DNA from: Corylus avellana
Lineage: Eukaryota; Streptophyta; Magnoliopsida; Fagales; Betulaceae
NCBI RefSeq assembly: GCF_901000735.1
Contig: NC_081541.1
Coordinates: 43,245,021-43,309,020, forward strand
DNA length: 64,000 nucleotides
Reading direction: 5' to 3'
Made by a program: the position numbers and the translations under genes. The notes beneath the pieces were generated by a model. It was given only the letters and a program-made list of their open reading frames with translations, had not been told where the DNA came from and did not search any database. Below, piece by piece: positions 22,448 to 35,800 of this stretch (position 1 is its first letter; the number at the start of each line of letters is the position of its first letter).

Positions 22448-25400
22448 ATGGCTCCGCTCAATTCTACCAAACCCGAGGAGGATCAGGTCCGTCCAGTTCT
22501 TCGATTTTCAAGCTTTTCACTTTTCAATCTCACGCTACGTTCTAGAATTCAATTCATTTTCGTGCTCGGTTTGATTTTTCATCAGTTTGGCTGGCTTATG
22601 ACAGGATTAGCTATCAATTATTATGTTCGAAGCAAGATTATGATCTTCAACATTTAGTAGAGCGATTAATTTGTTTATTCTACTTTCGCACTCTTTCTGG
22701 AAAACCAAACAGAGCGTTAGCGTTCAGTTCATTTCTTTTGCAATCACTGGAGGAAACTCCGTTTTTAAATCAAGATATTTCACTCTGATTAGCGGATTAA
22801 CAGCATGAATTAAAACTATTTGGAAACTACGTGATATTGTTAAATTAGTTCTGAATTTTGCACTAACCTCCTATCATATTTATCATGATTAACATTGCAT
22901 GTTTCAGGTTTTGGTTGAAGAGAAATCGTATGCAAAAATATTGACGTTGAATAGGCCTAGACAATTGAATGCCCTTTCATTTCAGATGGTATGGCATATA
23001 AACTATTGGATACTTTGTGTTTTTCTTGAATTATCCTTTGCATTAGAGATTTAGAATGCCTAATTTGTTCCTTGAAGCATCTATTGTATCAAAAATCTTA
23101 TGCTTTTTAATTTAAGATTTTTTTTTTTTTTTTTTGTGGCTTACAGCATTTTAAATGCCTAATTTGTTCCTTGAGGCTTTTATGTCTCCTTCTTATCAAT
23201 ATAACTGGTGGAGACATACTCTGCTCATAGCAACTGTATGAATAAAAAAAGAAAAAAAAATCAAAGAAACTTGGAGCGTGGTTTATTCTAAGAACATCAG
23301 TTATCATTTCTTTTCAGGAAAATTTCTTGTAAATGATCACGCAAACATATATTGGTTGAGTGGCATTACTTTGTGCTCTTATTTTTCTTCAGGAAAAAAA
23401 TAATAATAATGCAATAGAGATTGTTCTGTTTAGTGAGTACTTTCTACCAATTCCTTTGAGGATTGTCTCGTGAACCAACCTTAGGTTACCAACCGTAGTT
23501 GTTCTTATTATCTACAAGCTCAGCTTTCTGGTTGGTGCAGAAGTAATTGTCTAGTATTTACTTGGCTAAGAGTTATTCATTCCCTAGTCCAGTTTATTCA
23601 TTAGTTTCGAAGAGCAGTTTGAAAGGAGCCAGTAATTTGACATTTATCTCAGCACATTGTTCTGAAGTTGCCAGCCAACTCTATAAACGTGGTTGGGTTT
23701 ATCAGGTTCAGTCAACATGTCGGGAAGCATGCATTATAGGATATCTATCCAAGCTTCTATCCAATACTTTGAGTTAATAATTTTGACTCTTTGATGAGTA
23801 TATCTATCTGCAATCTATTTTGCTGTTGCCTTGGTTTAAAATTGGATTCACTTATCCGTTGAATACTATTTCTCGAATATCAATGATTTGCAATTTCTAG
23901 TCCCTTTTGGTGGATAAACCTTCTTCTGCTACTTTTCATTTTTTTTTTTTTTTTTCTGAAAAAATATTATTTTTAAATCTATATGTCCTTCTCTTGTCTT
24001 TTATGTCCACCAACGATTGAACTTGGGAGTTTTTGCCCTTTTTGTTCCTCTTATGTGGTTTTTCTCATTCCTGTTACTGGTGATATATCTGGTTTGTGTA
24101 AGATATTGCTATATATCATTTCAAAAATAGAAAAGAAAAGAAGAGATATTGCTATATATACCTGTTTCAAATGCAACAATACATGTGCATGAATGTGATG
24201 GTGTAAATAAAGTAACCAATTTGCTATAACATGAAATCTAGAACTAGAGTTTAATAGTTCTATCTTTTTCTTTTTAATTATAGATTTCTCAGCTATTGGA
24301 GCTTTTTGTTGCCTATGAGGAGGATTCTAATGTCAAGTTGGTAATTGTCAAGGTACTCTTCTTTTATGATACAGTCACCAAGTCTTATCTTCAAATTGTA
24401 TTGTAAATAAACCAGAAAGAAATTCAGTTGCATCTTGGAGGATGTGAATTTAAAAGTCTAAGTAACGGATATCATTTTTATGGAGATTATGTTTTATTCA
24501 TTTATACTGTATCATTTTTTCATATTTTCTTTTAAGGGAGCTATTTTGTTTGATTACACTAAATACTAATATTCTCCTAGTGCATTATTGTGATGGTTGT
24601 TTTTGGTATGTATTTCTACCAACTCTTTTAAGGATTGTGTTGTGAAGTTAACCCCTAGTTGTTGCTGTTGGTTCGAAATACAAGCCCAGCATTGTAGTGA
24701 GTGCAGAAATAATTTTATTTGATTTGATTTTTGTTAAAGAAAATTGATTTGACTCCTTTAGTTATGTTCACAACTTGTTTGAAAAAGCAACCTTCTTAAG
24801 GTTGTTAACTTGCAAGACTTGAAGAACCTAATAGTCATCCAATTTAGTTTGTTTCCTTTATATAGCTTGGAAATGTTGTTCATCTGCAGAATTGCAGGAG
24901 TTTTAAGAAAGTTTCTCATCCATTCATGTAAGATAGGTCTTTTACTTTGTTTAACTGATTCTTTTCATAAGTTAAAAATTGTACGTGCAACCTTTTGTCT
25001 CGGCTTCACTGCGAATGCAATCTTTATGGCATAATCTGTTGTCCTGTTTTTGTAGGGAAAGGGAAGAGCATTTTGTGCTGGTGGGGATGTTGCAGCTGTT
25101 GTTCGTGATATTAATGAAGGTATATGTTCTTTTTATTGCTTAATGGACCACTCTGATCCTTAACATTTAGAATATTGATGGCCTACAAACAAGGTTCAAT
25201 CTCAGTTGATATGGAAGCATCTTCTTCTTCTTCTTCTAGATTCTAGCTTGAATTTCCTTGGAATGTTCTTTTCCCTTTTCTGGTTCTGTGGTGTCCTTCA
25301 ATCATCTCTTCTTTTGAATATGCTCGATTTATGTGTCAATAATTTATTTTGTAAGACGTAAAGGAAATGAATGCAAAGCATATAATACTGTTCTTTCATA

Positions 25401-26687
25401 TTTGTATGTATTAGGTAACTGGAGCTTAGGCGCACATTTTTTTTGCAAGGAGTACATCTTAAATTACATTATGGCAACATATCGTAAAACCCAGGTGACC
25501 CAGTTTTTTTAGACTAGTAGCATTTTTGGTCGAGTTAGTTTTTGCATCTATCTTCCGCATGTATATATTCTTTCTTACACATTAGCATGAAAAAATTTTG
25601 AAGGTTTCAATTCTTAATGGGATTGTCATGGGAGGTGGGGCTGGCGCTTCAATACATGGTAGATTCCGGGTTGCAACAGAGAACTCGGTATTTGTCTCTT
25701 TATCTCTGGTTTAAAGTTATATAGAGTTTTACTTCACCTTGTGGAGGTGAATGTTTTTTTGATAAGTAAATCAATTTCATTAAAAAGCGCAAAGGGGTGC
25801 AAGTCTACGGAGGGAGCATACATGATAAATCCCCTACAATGGAGAAAAAAAAGAACAAAATTCCAAAAATTCCATGATACTAGAAAAATGAGGACTACTA
25901 TACATCGCCATCCATGCATAAAGGGATTTGAGCATAACAACGGATTTAAGTTGTTCCATTGATCTCTCACAATCTTCAAAGCTCATTGTGTTCTGCTCTA
26001 ATATTGTCTTATGGGGGAATGGGGTGCCATCTGAACTATCTGTTTCCCATTTTAACATTCTCTATGGGAATAAATATAAGTGAAAGATCATGTAGAAATG
26101 AGTTGGGTTCATTTAATCTAAGAAAATGGTAAAGAGTTCTTGATTTCTCTGAATATCTCCAAATTTAGAAGTCCAAGAATTGATTTATTTTGCCAGGGTC
26201 TTTGGACCAAGTGGCATCTTCTCTCACTACAAACAATTGATAGTGGAGGGTGAGATCACAAGTTCAATCCCGTTTTGGTACATGAGTTGTTTCTACATAT
26301 TAAAAAAAAAAAAAAAAAAGATTTGAACTGTTCTCTCCTTTTTCTATTTTTCTGAGGAGTATTATTTTAGATTTACTAGCTCTAGCTTTCTTGGTTAACA
26401 TGTATTCTGATACTGTACTTGTTGCAGGTCTTTGCAATGCCGGAAACAGCTTTGGGACTCTTCCCAGATGTAGGTGCCTCTTATTTCTTGTCAAGACTCC
26501 CTGGATTCTTTGGTAATGCCATTTACATTCTTGATCAATCTACTCTCTTTATTCTTTAAAAAGGGAGGTGAAATTTAATTTCATTAGTCGTTCGTACGAT
26601 TTTAGTCAGCTTATCTGCAGCTTGGGAGTTTCATTGGGGATTAAAGTATTTGGTTATAGGGATCCACTTATAAATTCCTAGCACAAA

Positions 26688-26718
<31 letters not shown>

Positions 26719-29700
26719 AATAAAACAAAAGACAAAATTGGGATCAAGTACTCAAAATGGGTGGTTACATCTCACTAAAAGTTGAAGAAACAAAGAAACT
26801 GGTAACTAATATTTTGAATAAATAAAATCTTAGAATGAGCATTGGTGAACAGACCATCATGGGTACTGGTTCTGTCTACCATGCAAATAATCTTCTAGAA
26901 AACTCAAAGTTTCATAATTATCATCAGAATAATAGGTGATTTGACTTGCAATTCGAATGAACTCCAGTGTTTTCTCTCGCTCCCCCCCTCCCCTTCCCCT
27001 TCTTCATTTGCATGTAAGGTTATATTTGGTTTACATGAAGGTTTCATTTTGTTTTGATTTTTGTAGCTACTGTCATGAAGTTATAGATTTTGATCTCATT
27101 TGTGCTTGAATATTCATTATATTAATAAACCTTTGGCAGGAGAATATGCTGGTCTTACGGGCACTAGGTTGGATGGTGCTGAAATGCTTGCATGTGGTCT
27201 TGCAACTCACTTTGTCCCCTCACCGGTAGTATTTCATCCTACTTTTAATTATTGGATTTTAGATATATAGTGCACAAAGTTCTAATGAAGAAAAAACATC
27301 ACCTTGCTTGGTTGAGGAGTAGTGCTAGTTGGAAACAGTAACATGCATTGGCATGGTTTTGCTGGCATGAAGAGACTTTGCATGCACATTATGATTGATT
27401 GTAGTTTTTCTCTGGACTAAGTTTCCTGTTTAAGTTTTTCCTTTGTCCTTTCTTTTTTTGATTGTAGTGTTTCTATTAAAGCCTTTATCCTTTAATCAGG
27501 ATATTTATGCAATTTGAATGCCTTCTTATGTGTTTTTAGTTATTGGACAGAGATTGTCTTTGTTGGAAGAAGCACTGCACAAGATAGATTCTAGTGATCC
27601 GGCCATTATTTCTGCAATTATTGATAAATACTCACAGAAACCTTATTTGAAAGAGCAAAGTGCATATCACAGGTAATTTCTGTGTTCAAATTAATATTAT
27701 TTGTTTTAGTTCTAATTAAATGGCCTCTATAGCTCGTTCATATAACTGTATTCCATGTATGCCAAGGATTTTTAACAATTGTGGTGGCACTTTAGTCAAT
27801 CATGAAGTTAACTGCTCTAAGTGAACTCTGTATTGTCACAAGACTAAAATTGTCAGTGGAAAATGCCTAGGTAGTAGTGCCCCCACCTCCCCCTTCTCTT
27901 CACCCACCCTTTTCTTTCTAATGATGGCCCACCCATGTAAATTAGGTTGAATGCAATAATGCAATTTATTTATCCATGTTATGCTTTAATTGTGGGGCTT
28001 GTATTAATTTTTTTTTTTTTAATGTGTATTTATTTTTTTGCCTGTTTTGTATGCATGTCTCTGAAATAAAATACAATTTAATAATCTCAATCCAAATACT
28101 TTTTGTTACTTGAAAAAAGACATAATAATTATAATAAAATGACAACCTCAGGTCTTAGATATCTATTTTGTTATGCCTCATATGAAAAAAGCTCTATCGA
28201 TAGGTTGTTTGTATCATCTTAGCATACAGCGATGTCACATACATATATATAAAGGAACTACATTTCAAATATCATATGGTGGAAAGGTTCATTGAAACCA
28301 TTTTTGTTAGATAAATGCTATATACTGGACAAGTATCCACATTCCATCCATCAAAGCTGATGTGGCGTGGTCCCCCAACCGAATGGTGGGTGGAAATAGG
28401 TTTTTTGGTTGGAGGATCACTCCACATCAACTTTGATGGATGAAATGGAAATACTTGTTCATTATATAGCATTTCTCTTTTTGTTAAGCTGCCTATCTTG
28501 CCACCATCCATGATCGTCGAACTTCTATTTTTTTTTCTTGATAAGCTCAAGATCCTCATTTCTATTCATCCAAAAAAAAAGATCCTCATTTCTGTGGCTA
28601 TATGGTTACAGATTGGATGTCATTGATAGGTGCTTCTCTCGAAGAACAGTTGAAGAAATTTTATCTGCCCTTGTAAGTTATTGATATTGGATTGTTTCCA
28701 TGTTCAGGAACTGAATTTGATATCCTCTTTGCTAGTTGTCTTACGGAAAGTTTGCTTTTGCTTTGAGTACTAGTCTTTTACTTTGGGTGTTTGCAGTGTG
28801 CAAAGATAAAATTTTAACCACTTACCTGACTATGTTCTTATGCTTGCTATTGTAGGAGAGAGAGGCCTTGAATAATACAAAGGATGATTGGATCTCTGCA
28901 GCAATTCAGTCACTGAAGCAAGCATCTCCAATGAGCCTAAAAATTTCTCTGAGAGCAGTAAGGAAACAGAAAGCCTTAGTAATGCCATTTCATTCAGTGC
29001 TTTTAAGTGCTAAAGACTGCTTTGTTGTGTGGTTACCACTATAAAAGAAATTGAGTTCCCCTAATATTTTTTATAAATAAAGACAAATTACAGCAATCAT
29101 CTGATGAAGAAGTTGTCTAAATCTGCTGAATATTTTTCCCATTAAATGTTGGTTCTCTTCTTGCAAACAGATCAGACAAGGAAGGCTCCAAGGTGTTGGT
29201 CAATGCCTTGTTTCTGAGTATAGAATGGTTTGTCATGTCTTGCGAGGAAAAGTCAGCAAGGATTTCATGGAGGTTTTCAGCTTACTCAAATATTTTTCTT
29301 CTCCTAATTTCTTCTTTTTGTGGATGATTTTAAAACCTCACGTTTTAATGTAGGGCTGTAGAGCTTTACTGTTGGATAAGGATAAGAACCCAAAGGTAGA
29401 CCGACATTTTGTTTCTATATCTTTATATTTTGAGGAAAATATACTTTAGCCCTTTGAGCTACTACTACATTTTTATTTATGTTTCCAAACTTTAAAAAGT
29501 GTGACATCAGGCGTCTGATACTACCACCGCATGCCAAATGAGACGCTTTTGTGTTTTTCTCCCTAAAATACCCTCACAATTATCAAAAATAACCACTTGA
29601 AAAAAGTAATTAGGGGGCTAATTTGAAAATGGCCACCCTTTTTGGGAAATAAAAACGCAAAAATGTTTAATTTGACACGCAATGGTAGAATGGGGGAACT

Positions 29701-29985
29701 TGATGTCATTTTTAAAGTTTGGAGGAATAAATAAAAATGATTTTTATTTAGATTATCCATTCTCAATAAGTTTTATAAATATAGATTTCTATAGGCTTAT
29801 TTGGTTATTTCCATCCTTGGTTTCCTTATTTATGGTTTTTCATTCAGTGGGAGCCCTCTAAATTGGAGCTTATTAGCGATGATATGGTGAACTCGTACTT
29901 CTCTATGGTGGATGATAAAGAGTGGGTGGATTTAAAGCTTCCTGCAAGATCCAAATTGGCTATATATGCCATTGCGAAGCTTTAG
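22448..29985 (+). CDS. CHY1: 3-hydroxyisobutyryl-CoA hydrolase, CHY1 type (intact copy)
   Basis: Fourteen exons: 22448-22486, 22908-22988, 24284-24352, 25056-25119, 25415-25494, 25604-25687, 26428-26512, 27140-27225, 27551-27672, 28612-28672, 28856-28957, 29171-29272, 29354-29395, 29848-29985. All junctions are GT-AG and in frame, giving 384 residues, close to the Arabidopsis protein. It is a crotonase-fold thioesterase that frees 3-hydroxyisobutyrate from its CoA ester in valine breakdown and is linked to peroxisomal metabolism. Visible marks are [12 protein letters not shown] near residue 31, the oxyanion segments FCAGGDV and [16 protein letters not shown], and [13 protein letters not shown], whose Glu145 and Asp153 are the family's acidic catalytic pair. 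The C-terminus is AKL, a type 1 peroxisomal signal. The start has good context (ACCATGGCT). Introns carry an antisense L1 fragment, a SINE-like element and two MITEs. Confidence 0.94.
25753..26066 (-). mobile_element. 5'-truncated L1 end, antisense in intron 6 of the intact CHY1 gene
   Basis: Read on the minus strand, a frame contains [19 protein letters not shown] and [10 protein letters not shown], resembling the last residues of plant L1 ORF2. It is followed by a 3' tail that reads AATGAAATTGATTTACTTAT and then a run of A. The paralogous intron in the second CHY1 gene matches up to the GAGGTGAA just before the insert and again after it, and has no such insert. So it arrived after the gene duplication or was lost from the other copy. 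Confidence 0.65.
26190..26321 (+). mobile_element. SINE-like element in intron 6 of the intact CHY1 gene
   Basis: A box-A-like GACCAAGTGGCATC near 26208 and a box-B-like AGTTCAATCCC near 26260 are about 50 bp apart, followed by a tail of about 18 A. The second CHY1 gene has the box-A half (GACCAAAGGGCATC near 36839) but has lost the rest. Confidence 0.5.
26686..26720. repeat. (GA)n microsatellite in intron 7
   Basis: Run of GA repeats with a short interruption. Confidence 0.9.
28310..28477. mobile_element. Foldback Mutator-like MITE, 168 bp, in intron 9
   Basis: Perfect 9-bp duplications TTTTTGTTA at 28301-28309 and 28478-28486 flank it. Long inverted arms of about 70 bp nearly meet in the middle. 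They begin GATAAATGCTATATA on the left and GAGAAATGCTATATA on the right complement, and both contain CATCCATCAAAG, TGATGTGG and CCAACC. A 9-bp duplication with long inverted arms points to the Mutator superfamily. It is absent from the paralogous intron (38586-38711). Confidence 0.88.
29460..29745. mobile_element. Foldback MITE in intron 13 of the intact CHY1 gene
   Basis: Left arm CATTTTTATTTATGTTTCC followed by AAACTTTAAAAA and TGACATCA. The complement of the right arm reads CATTTTTATTTATTCCTCC, then AAACTTTAAAAA and TGACATCA. The matching intron of the second gene is only 109 bp and lacks it. Exact ends and the target duplication were not settled. Confidence 0.65.
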
Positions 29986-30134
29986 TGTATCATGGTGAAA
30001 AGGGGAAATTGCTTCACTATTGATTTCTAAGCCTAAGCTTCCTGCAAGATCCAAATTGGCTATATATGCCATTGCGAAGCTTTAGTGTATCATGGTGAAA
30101 AGGGGAAATTGCTTCACTATTGATTTCTAAGCCT
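29935..30134. repeat. Perfect 100-bp tandem duplication over the CHY1 stop codon
   Basis: Unit 1 (29935-30034) and unit 2 (30035-30134) are identical base for base. The unit holds the last 16 codons of the gene plus the stop and 49 bp of 3' sequence. Translation ends in unit 1, so unit 2 lies in the 3' UTR and repeats the codons for the AKL end. Confidence 0.97.
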
Positions 30135-32780
30135 AGTGTTTCCTAGTTTTGGGTTTTTTATAAGGTTTTGGGAGCCAAAACTTGAGGGAAAGGTAGAAGC
30201 ACCCAACCCCAGTCAAATAGATCCGAATTTATTCTTACTCCAAACCCAAAAAATAAATATTTCTTTTTTTATTATTATTATTATTAGAAAATGATATTAT
30301 TAAGTGATATTCCAGTCATTTCTTATATTATTAGAGGTCTAGGATTAAGTACAATATGGAGTCTTGTGATATTTAAGATTCCTCTTAATCTTGTTAATAT
30401 ATATTAACTAGAGTTAAATTCTATAATCCCCATTCGCATGGGCACATATGTTTTATGTGTTTTGCTTTCTGTTTTCAAGACAAATTACTTTTTTTATCAT
30501 TCACTCCAGACCAGCTGGTCTGGGGTGGTCGAAGCCACCCCTAGGGCAGCGGGGTGGCTGGCTACTCTTTTTTCTTTTTTCTTTTTTTTAGTTTTTATTT
30601 ATTTTTTAAATATTAATTAATTTTTTTTTTATTAAAAGGACACGTGGCACATTTGTGGCACTAGGATTTCTTTAAAGAAATCTCAGCCATGAACTGGATA
30701 CCCTCCAGTCCATAATGGACTCGAGAGGATCCGGATCCCCTTCTTTGTTCATATAAGTGTATGCCATGAATGATAATTAAGGATTTTCATAACAACAATT
30801 GTAGTGGCAATTTACTCAATCATGAAGTTAAGGATTTGTTTTTTGTTTTTTGTTTTTTTTTTATCATAGTGGATGGCTTCTTTAGTGGTGTAAAAGCCAT
30901 TAATTCCACGTCTCTCATGATCACCACTTTGAAAAATCGATAATGCGAAGGGACATGGTAAAATTGTAAGAATTGAGATCCCCTCTAATTGGGGAGTAAT
31001 TGAAGATTCTCTAATTGTTAATCGTGGCTCTTCATTTTAAATTCAATGGTGTATAAAATGTCAACTGCTTTTGTATCACCAATGCATTAAATGTTGGCTT
31101 TTGTTTTTTCGAGGTTTAAATGATTTTATAGACTACTGGATTTAAAATAAAAGGTCACGATTAACAATTAGAAAATCTCAAATTTCTTCCCAATTGGAGG
31201 GGATCCTAATCTGAATTGTAATGGAGGATTTGTGTTGGAAAATTCATTTTCAAGACTCCAATGATCATTAATTTCTAAAGATATTAATGTACATTAGCTT
31301 TAATTGAACCACCAGCTTCGTGAAGCACGTTTCACTTTTCTTGTACAAATTTTTAAAAATCTCCTTAAATTTAATCATTTAATGAATTATTTAACACTCA
31401 AACTCTTTTCTTAATAGATGAGACTTAACACGTGGAATATTTAATTGAAATAAGGAATGTATTGACAGAGTCAAGGTTCGAACTCAAGACTTTTAACTCG
31501 GAGTCATTACATTTGGTTTTGATACTGTGTTAAATCACTATTTGTTTTTATAAGGCCTGTTTGGCAAAGGCCATTAGTGGTCCAGTACTATTCTTCAAAA
31601 AATTCAACTTCCCAATATTCATACTTTTTATATCACATCAATTACTTTTTACTACTATTCAAATAAAAAAATCACTATAAATTATTATTACTATTATTAT
31701 TTTAAACTTTTCTATACCAAACATTCTTACTTTTTCCATATCGATCAATTCCATGCCCATAAATTTCTTTGACTAAACCACCAGCCTATACTAGGTATGT
31801 AAATTGTAATAAATGTTATGTTGGATAATAGGACATAAATTATAACTAACGCTAATTTAGGAAGCCTCATAGACTAAGTACGATGAGTTGAAGATGATTC
31901 AATTGGTTATATTTATAAGGGTAAAATTGTCCTTTCATATTTTTTGGACAATTCTTTTTTTCAAATAAAACTAATTGTATTCTCTCCTGTTCAAATGAAC
32001 CAGACAATATCAAAATTCTTTGTACAGGTAGGTTGGGTGTTAGGTTCATGAATGCCTACATATAGTGAGGACCAATTTTAGGCTTGCCAGAGTGTCCAAA
32101 GACTTTATCACTGCAAGTGTAACATCAAGCCAACTTTTATGCTGGAAATTCATTACTAGTGTACAAGTTCCATAACCAATTTCATAAAGTTTGGATTTAC
32201 CCTTTTGAAGTGAGACATTTTTTTTTTTTTTTTTTTTCTTTAGCGTTTAAAACGTGACAATTAATGACCCATTTGAAGTTTTAAAATTTGGCACGTTTCT
32301 CCATCCGTTAGTCTTTTTTTGTCTTTCCTTACTAACAGTCACATGTAACTTTTTTCCCATAAACTTTTCAAAATGCCTTTATTTCTCTTTGAAACAAAAT
32401 AAATAAATAAAATTGGAGGGTGGTTTCCATCACCTTTTTTCTTTAATTTATTTATTTATTTTGTATTCGACTATTTTTTTTTTTTTTTAACACTTTACCC
32501 CTAAGAGCATTTTGAGGACTTCATCCGCCCCTTAAGGGTATTTTGGGAACTTCATCTTCTAAAAACTCATGTGCGACGCACGTAAGTAATTTTTCGTTAG
32601 AGAAGACGAAAATGACTATGAGATAGCTAGGCAGACTTGCTACAATTTGAACTTCAAAATATGGATTACTACCTTTTTAACATTATAGAGGCTAAATGGA
32701 AGGAGTGGTCCAACTTGGAGGTAAAATGTACATCAATATATAAAAACAGCCACTTTGAGTAATTTTGAAAGCCAACCACC
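30135..32780. other. Spacer between the two CHY1-like genes
   Basis: No gene seen. Holds a GTGGTCGAAGCCACCCC-type repeat near 30520 (similar in flavour to the one near 7050 and 11610), a MITE-like stretch at 31551-31729 and poly-T tracts. It is about 2.7 kb long. Confidence 0.6.
31551..31729. mobile_element. Possible MITE with CTGTTTGG termini
   Basis: The left end TAAGGCCTGTTTGGCA and the right end complement TAAGAATGTTTGGTATA form imperfect inverted termini around an AT-rich interior rich in TACTATTC motifs. Confidence 0.45.
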
Positions 32781-32792
32781 ATGGGAAAGCAA

Positions 32793-32804
32793 CTATATAT
32801 ATAT
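32793..32804 (+). promoter_or_regulatory. Candidate TATA box of the second CHY1-like gene
   Basis: CTATATATATAT lies about 60-70 bp upstream of the ATG at 32863, leaving a short leader of roughly 35 bp if used. Confidence 0.5.
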
Positions 32805-35800
32805 GAGCACCTTCATTTTATTCTGAGTTCACCCATAGGCCAGAGCTTCACTTCAAACAACCATGGCTCTACCTCTACGTATCTCTACTCAACAGGCCAA
32901 TGAAGACAAGGTTAGTACATTTTCATTTTTTCGATTTTCAGTTTCACACTATGTTCTAGATTTCAATGCATTTCCATGCTTTGTTTGGTTCTAAGATAAC
33001 TGGGTAGAAAAGGAAAAAATAAAAATAAAGAGAGTGGCACAATTTTTATGTGGAATTCAAGATTAAGATCTTCAACCTTTAATTTATTTGTTTATTTACA
33101 CTCATTTTGGAAACCAAACAGGGCATTAGCGTTTCATGTCCTTTCTTGTATAATTACTTGGGAGGATCAGTAGTACTATGCATGCATACAGCCTATATAT
33201 ATATATACTGTTTATATTGAAATAATTGATGATGATAGTTCATGTTTTGTATCTTCCAAGGGTAATTTGGATGTAATGGATTTTATTTTTATTTTTTATG
33301 ATTTCATGAAAGGAGAGAGTTTTCCTCGTAATTGTATTGGAATAAATTCTTCGAACCCAGTTTATAAGATTGTCATGTGTCCGTTGACCATGTGTGTAAG
33401 TATTGGATTTTGGAAGAAAATTAACGTATGAACATAAAAGAGAATCACAAAACACTCTTCGGCCATTGTTGTTCAAGTACTTTAATTAAAAAAAACAGAT
33501 TGAACGTGTCAATTTGTAGAATCTTAGAATCCTCACAATATGTCCAAAATGGAGAGTGATGAATATAATTTTTAGCCTATCTTATTCTCACATAAAACTA
33601 ATGGAGAATCACAAACTTAGTAATATACATAGATAGGTCACGACCCTTATTCACAATTTAAGGTTGCTTCCTTTCATCAAATGAGACAACTTTTAATGAA
33701 TTCTCAAGGGAGACGACCTTTTACCTTTAGTAGTTAATTGTATTTTAATTAGTTAAAGTTTTAGTTTAAGAAAAACCCCATTAATACAATACAATATAAT
33801 AATATATAATATATGTGACATGTAGGCCACTTTAAATCTCCTTCTAGGAGATGTGTCCTAAAAAGAATCACATACCTTTTTAATAGCATTAAAAGACATT
33901 GAGAAAATTCGATTAAAAAAATTATGTGGTTCGTTTTTTCTTTTTTCTTTTTTTTGTTTAACAAATACATGTGTTTTTTTTTAAAAACTAAATAAGAATC
34001 ATTTAGTTTCCAAATAATCCAAGTTATGCTGTTAATTTACGGGTGTGAAATTGGTTAATTTTTATGACTGGAGTTTCCTACTGACAAAAAAAAAATCTAA
34101 TCTGAGAATATTACTAACTGGATGCTTGAATAAATTACTTCTGAATTTTGCAATAACCTCCATCATATTTACCATGATTTCTTTGCATGTTTCAGTTACA
34201 TATATTTCTCTCTGTTGACAGGTTCTAGTTGAAGAGAAGTCGTCTGCAAGAATATTGACATTGAATAGACCCAGGCAATTGAATGTCCTGTCAGTGCAAA
34301 TGGTGTGTCATATATATTATTGGATGCTTTGATGTGGGTTCTAGAAATATCCTTGATAATATGAAAATTTCCTGTTAGATTTCATGATATTCTGCATGAA
34401 TGTGTTAGTGTTAATGAAGTAACCAATTTACTATAGCATGAAATCTGGAACTAGAGTTTAATAGCTCTGCTCTTAGTTATTTATTTTTTTCTAATTCTAG
34501 ATTTCTCGGCTGTTGGAACTTTTCACTGCCTATGAAGAGGATTCTAATGTCAAGTTGATAATCATCAAGGTACTCTCCTTCTAACGATTGTCTGCTTATC
34601 TTCAAATTGAGTTGGAAATAAACCTGAATGATATTGAGTTGCATCTTGGAGTATATGAGTTGACAAATTAAAATCATGGATACCCTTTTTGGGGATCGGA
34701 GCTGATATTTCATACATTTATACTGTTCATCCATTCTTATAAGGGAGCTTGTGTTGTCTGATTATGCTATTTTTTGGCAGATCCTCATGAGTTTATATAT
34801 GTTGGTAAATGGCACTGAATATTACATTTACTTTTCTCAATTAAGACAGTGCTAATGCATTATTGTGATAGTTATTTGTAAGGGTTGTGTTGTAAAGTTA
34901 AGTCCTGTTTGTTTCTGTTGTTTTGAAATACAAGTCCAGGTTTGTGGTGGGTGCAGAAGTAATTCTATTTTACTTATTTTGGCTCAAGAAAATTGATTGA
35001 ATACTTTAGTCCTGTTCACAACCATGTTTGAAAAGTAATCTTCTTATGGATTTCATGCTGCAGAGTTTAAGCACTTGGCACTAATCCAGTTTAGTTGTCG
35101 ATATCCTTACTATTTGCAGGAGTTTTAAGAAAGTTTCTCATGCATTCCTGATAAGTTAAAAATTGGACGTGTCACCTAATATTGTTTCAACTTCATGGTG
35201 AATGCAACCTTTCTGACTTGCATATCATTTGTGGTTAAATTTTTGTAGGGGAAGGGAAGAGCATTTAGCGCTGGTGGTGATATTGTAAGTGTGGTTCGCG
35301 ATATTAATGAAGGTATAGGTCTTTTTTGTAAAGACTTAAAATTTAGGAAAAAGAAATGAGAATAAGGAAGAGAGACTTAGAGAATTAAGGTGGTTCACCC
35401 TATAGTTTACGTCTACACATCAAACATTTTCTTGGCTACATCTTTCTTTGATAATTTGATTATATACAAGATTCTATTTATAGAAAAAAAGTCTAAACGT
35501 TACATGTCTCTTTTACTTTTACATTAACAACCATAATTGTCAGTTGACTTCTTGTAACTCTTGTCTCTTGAGCTCTTGTCTTAATATTTTTATTGCTTAC
35601 TGCTCCACCCTTACTGATCCTCAACATTCAGAATATTGATGACCTACAATATCAAATAAGGTTCAATGTCAGTTGATATGGAAGTGTCTTCTTCTTCTAC
35701 TAACCTAAAATTTTCATGTAAGGTTCTTTTTCCTTTTTCCTGTTTTGTGGAGTCTGTCATTCACCTAGTCTTTAGAAAATGCTCAATAAATGCAAATGTC

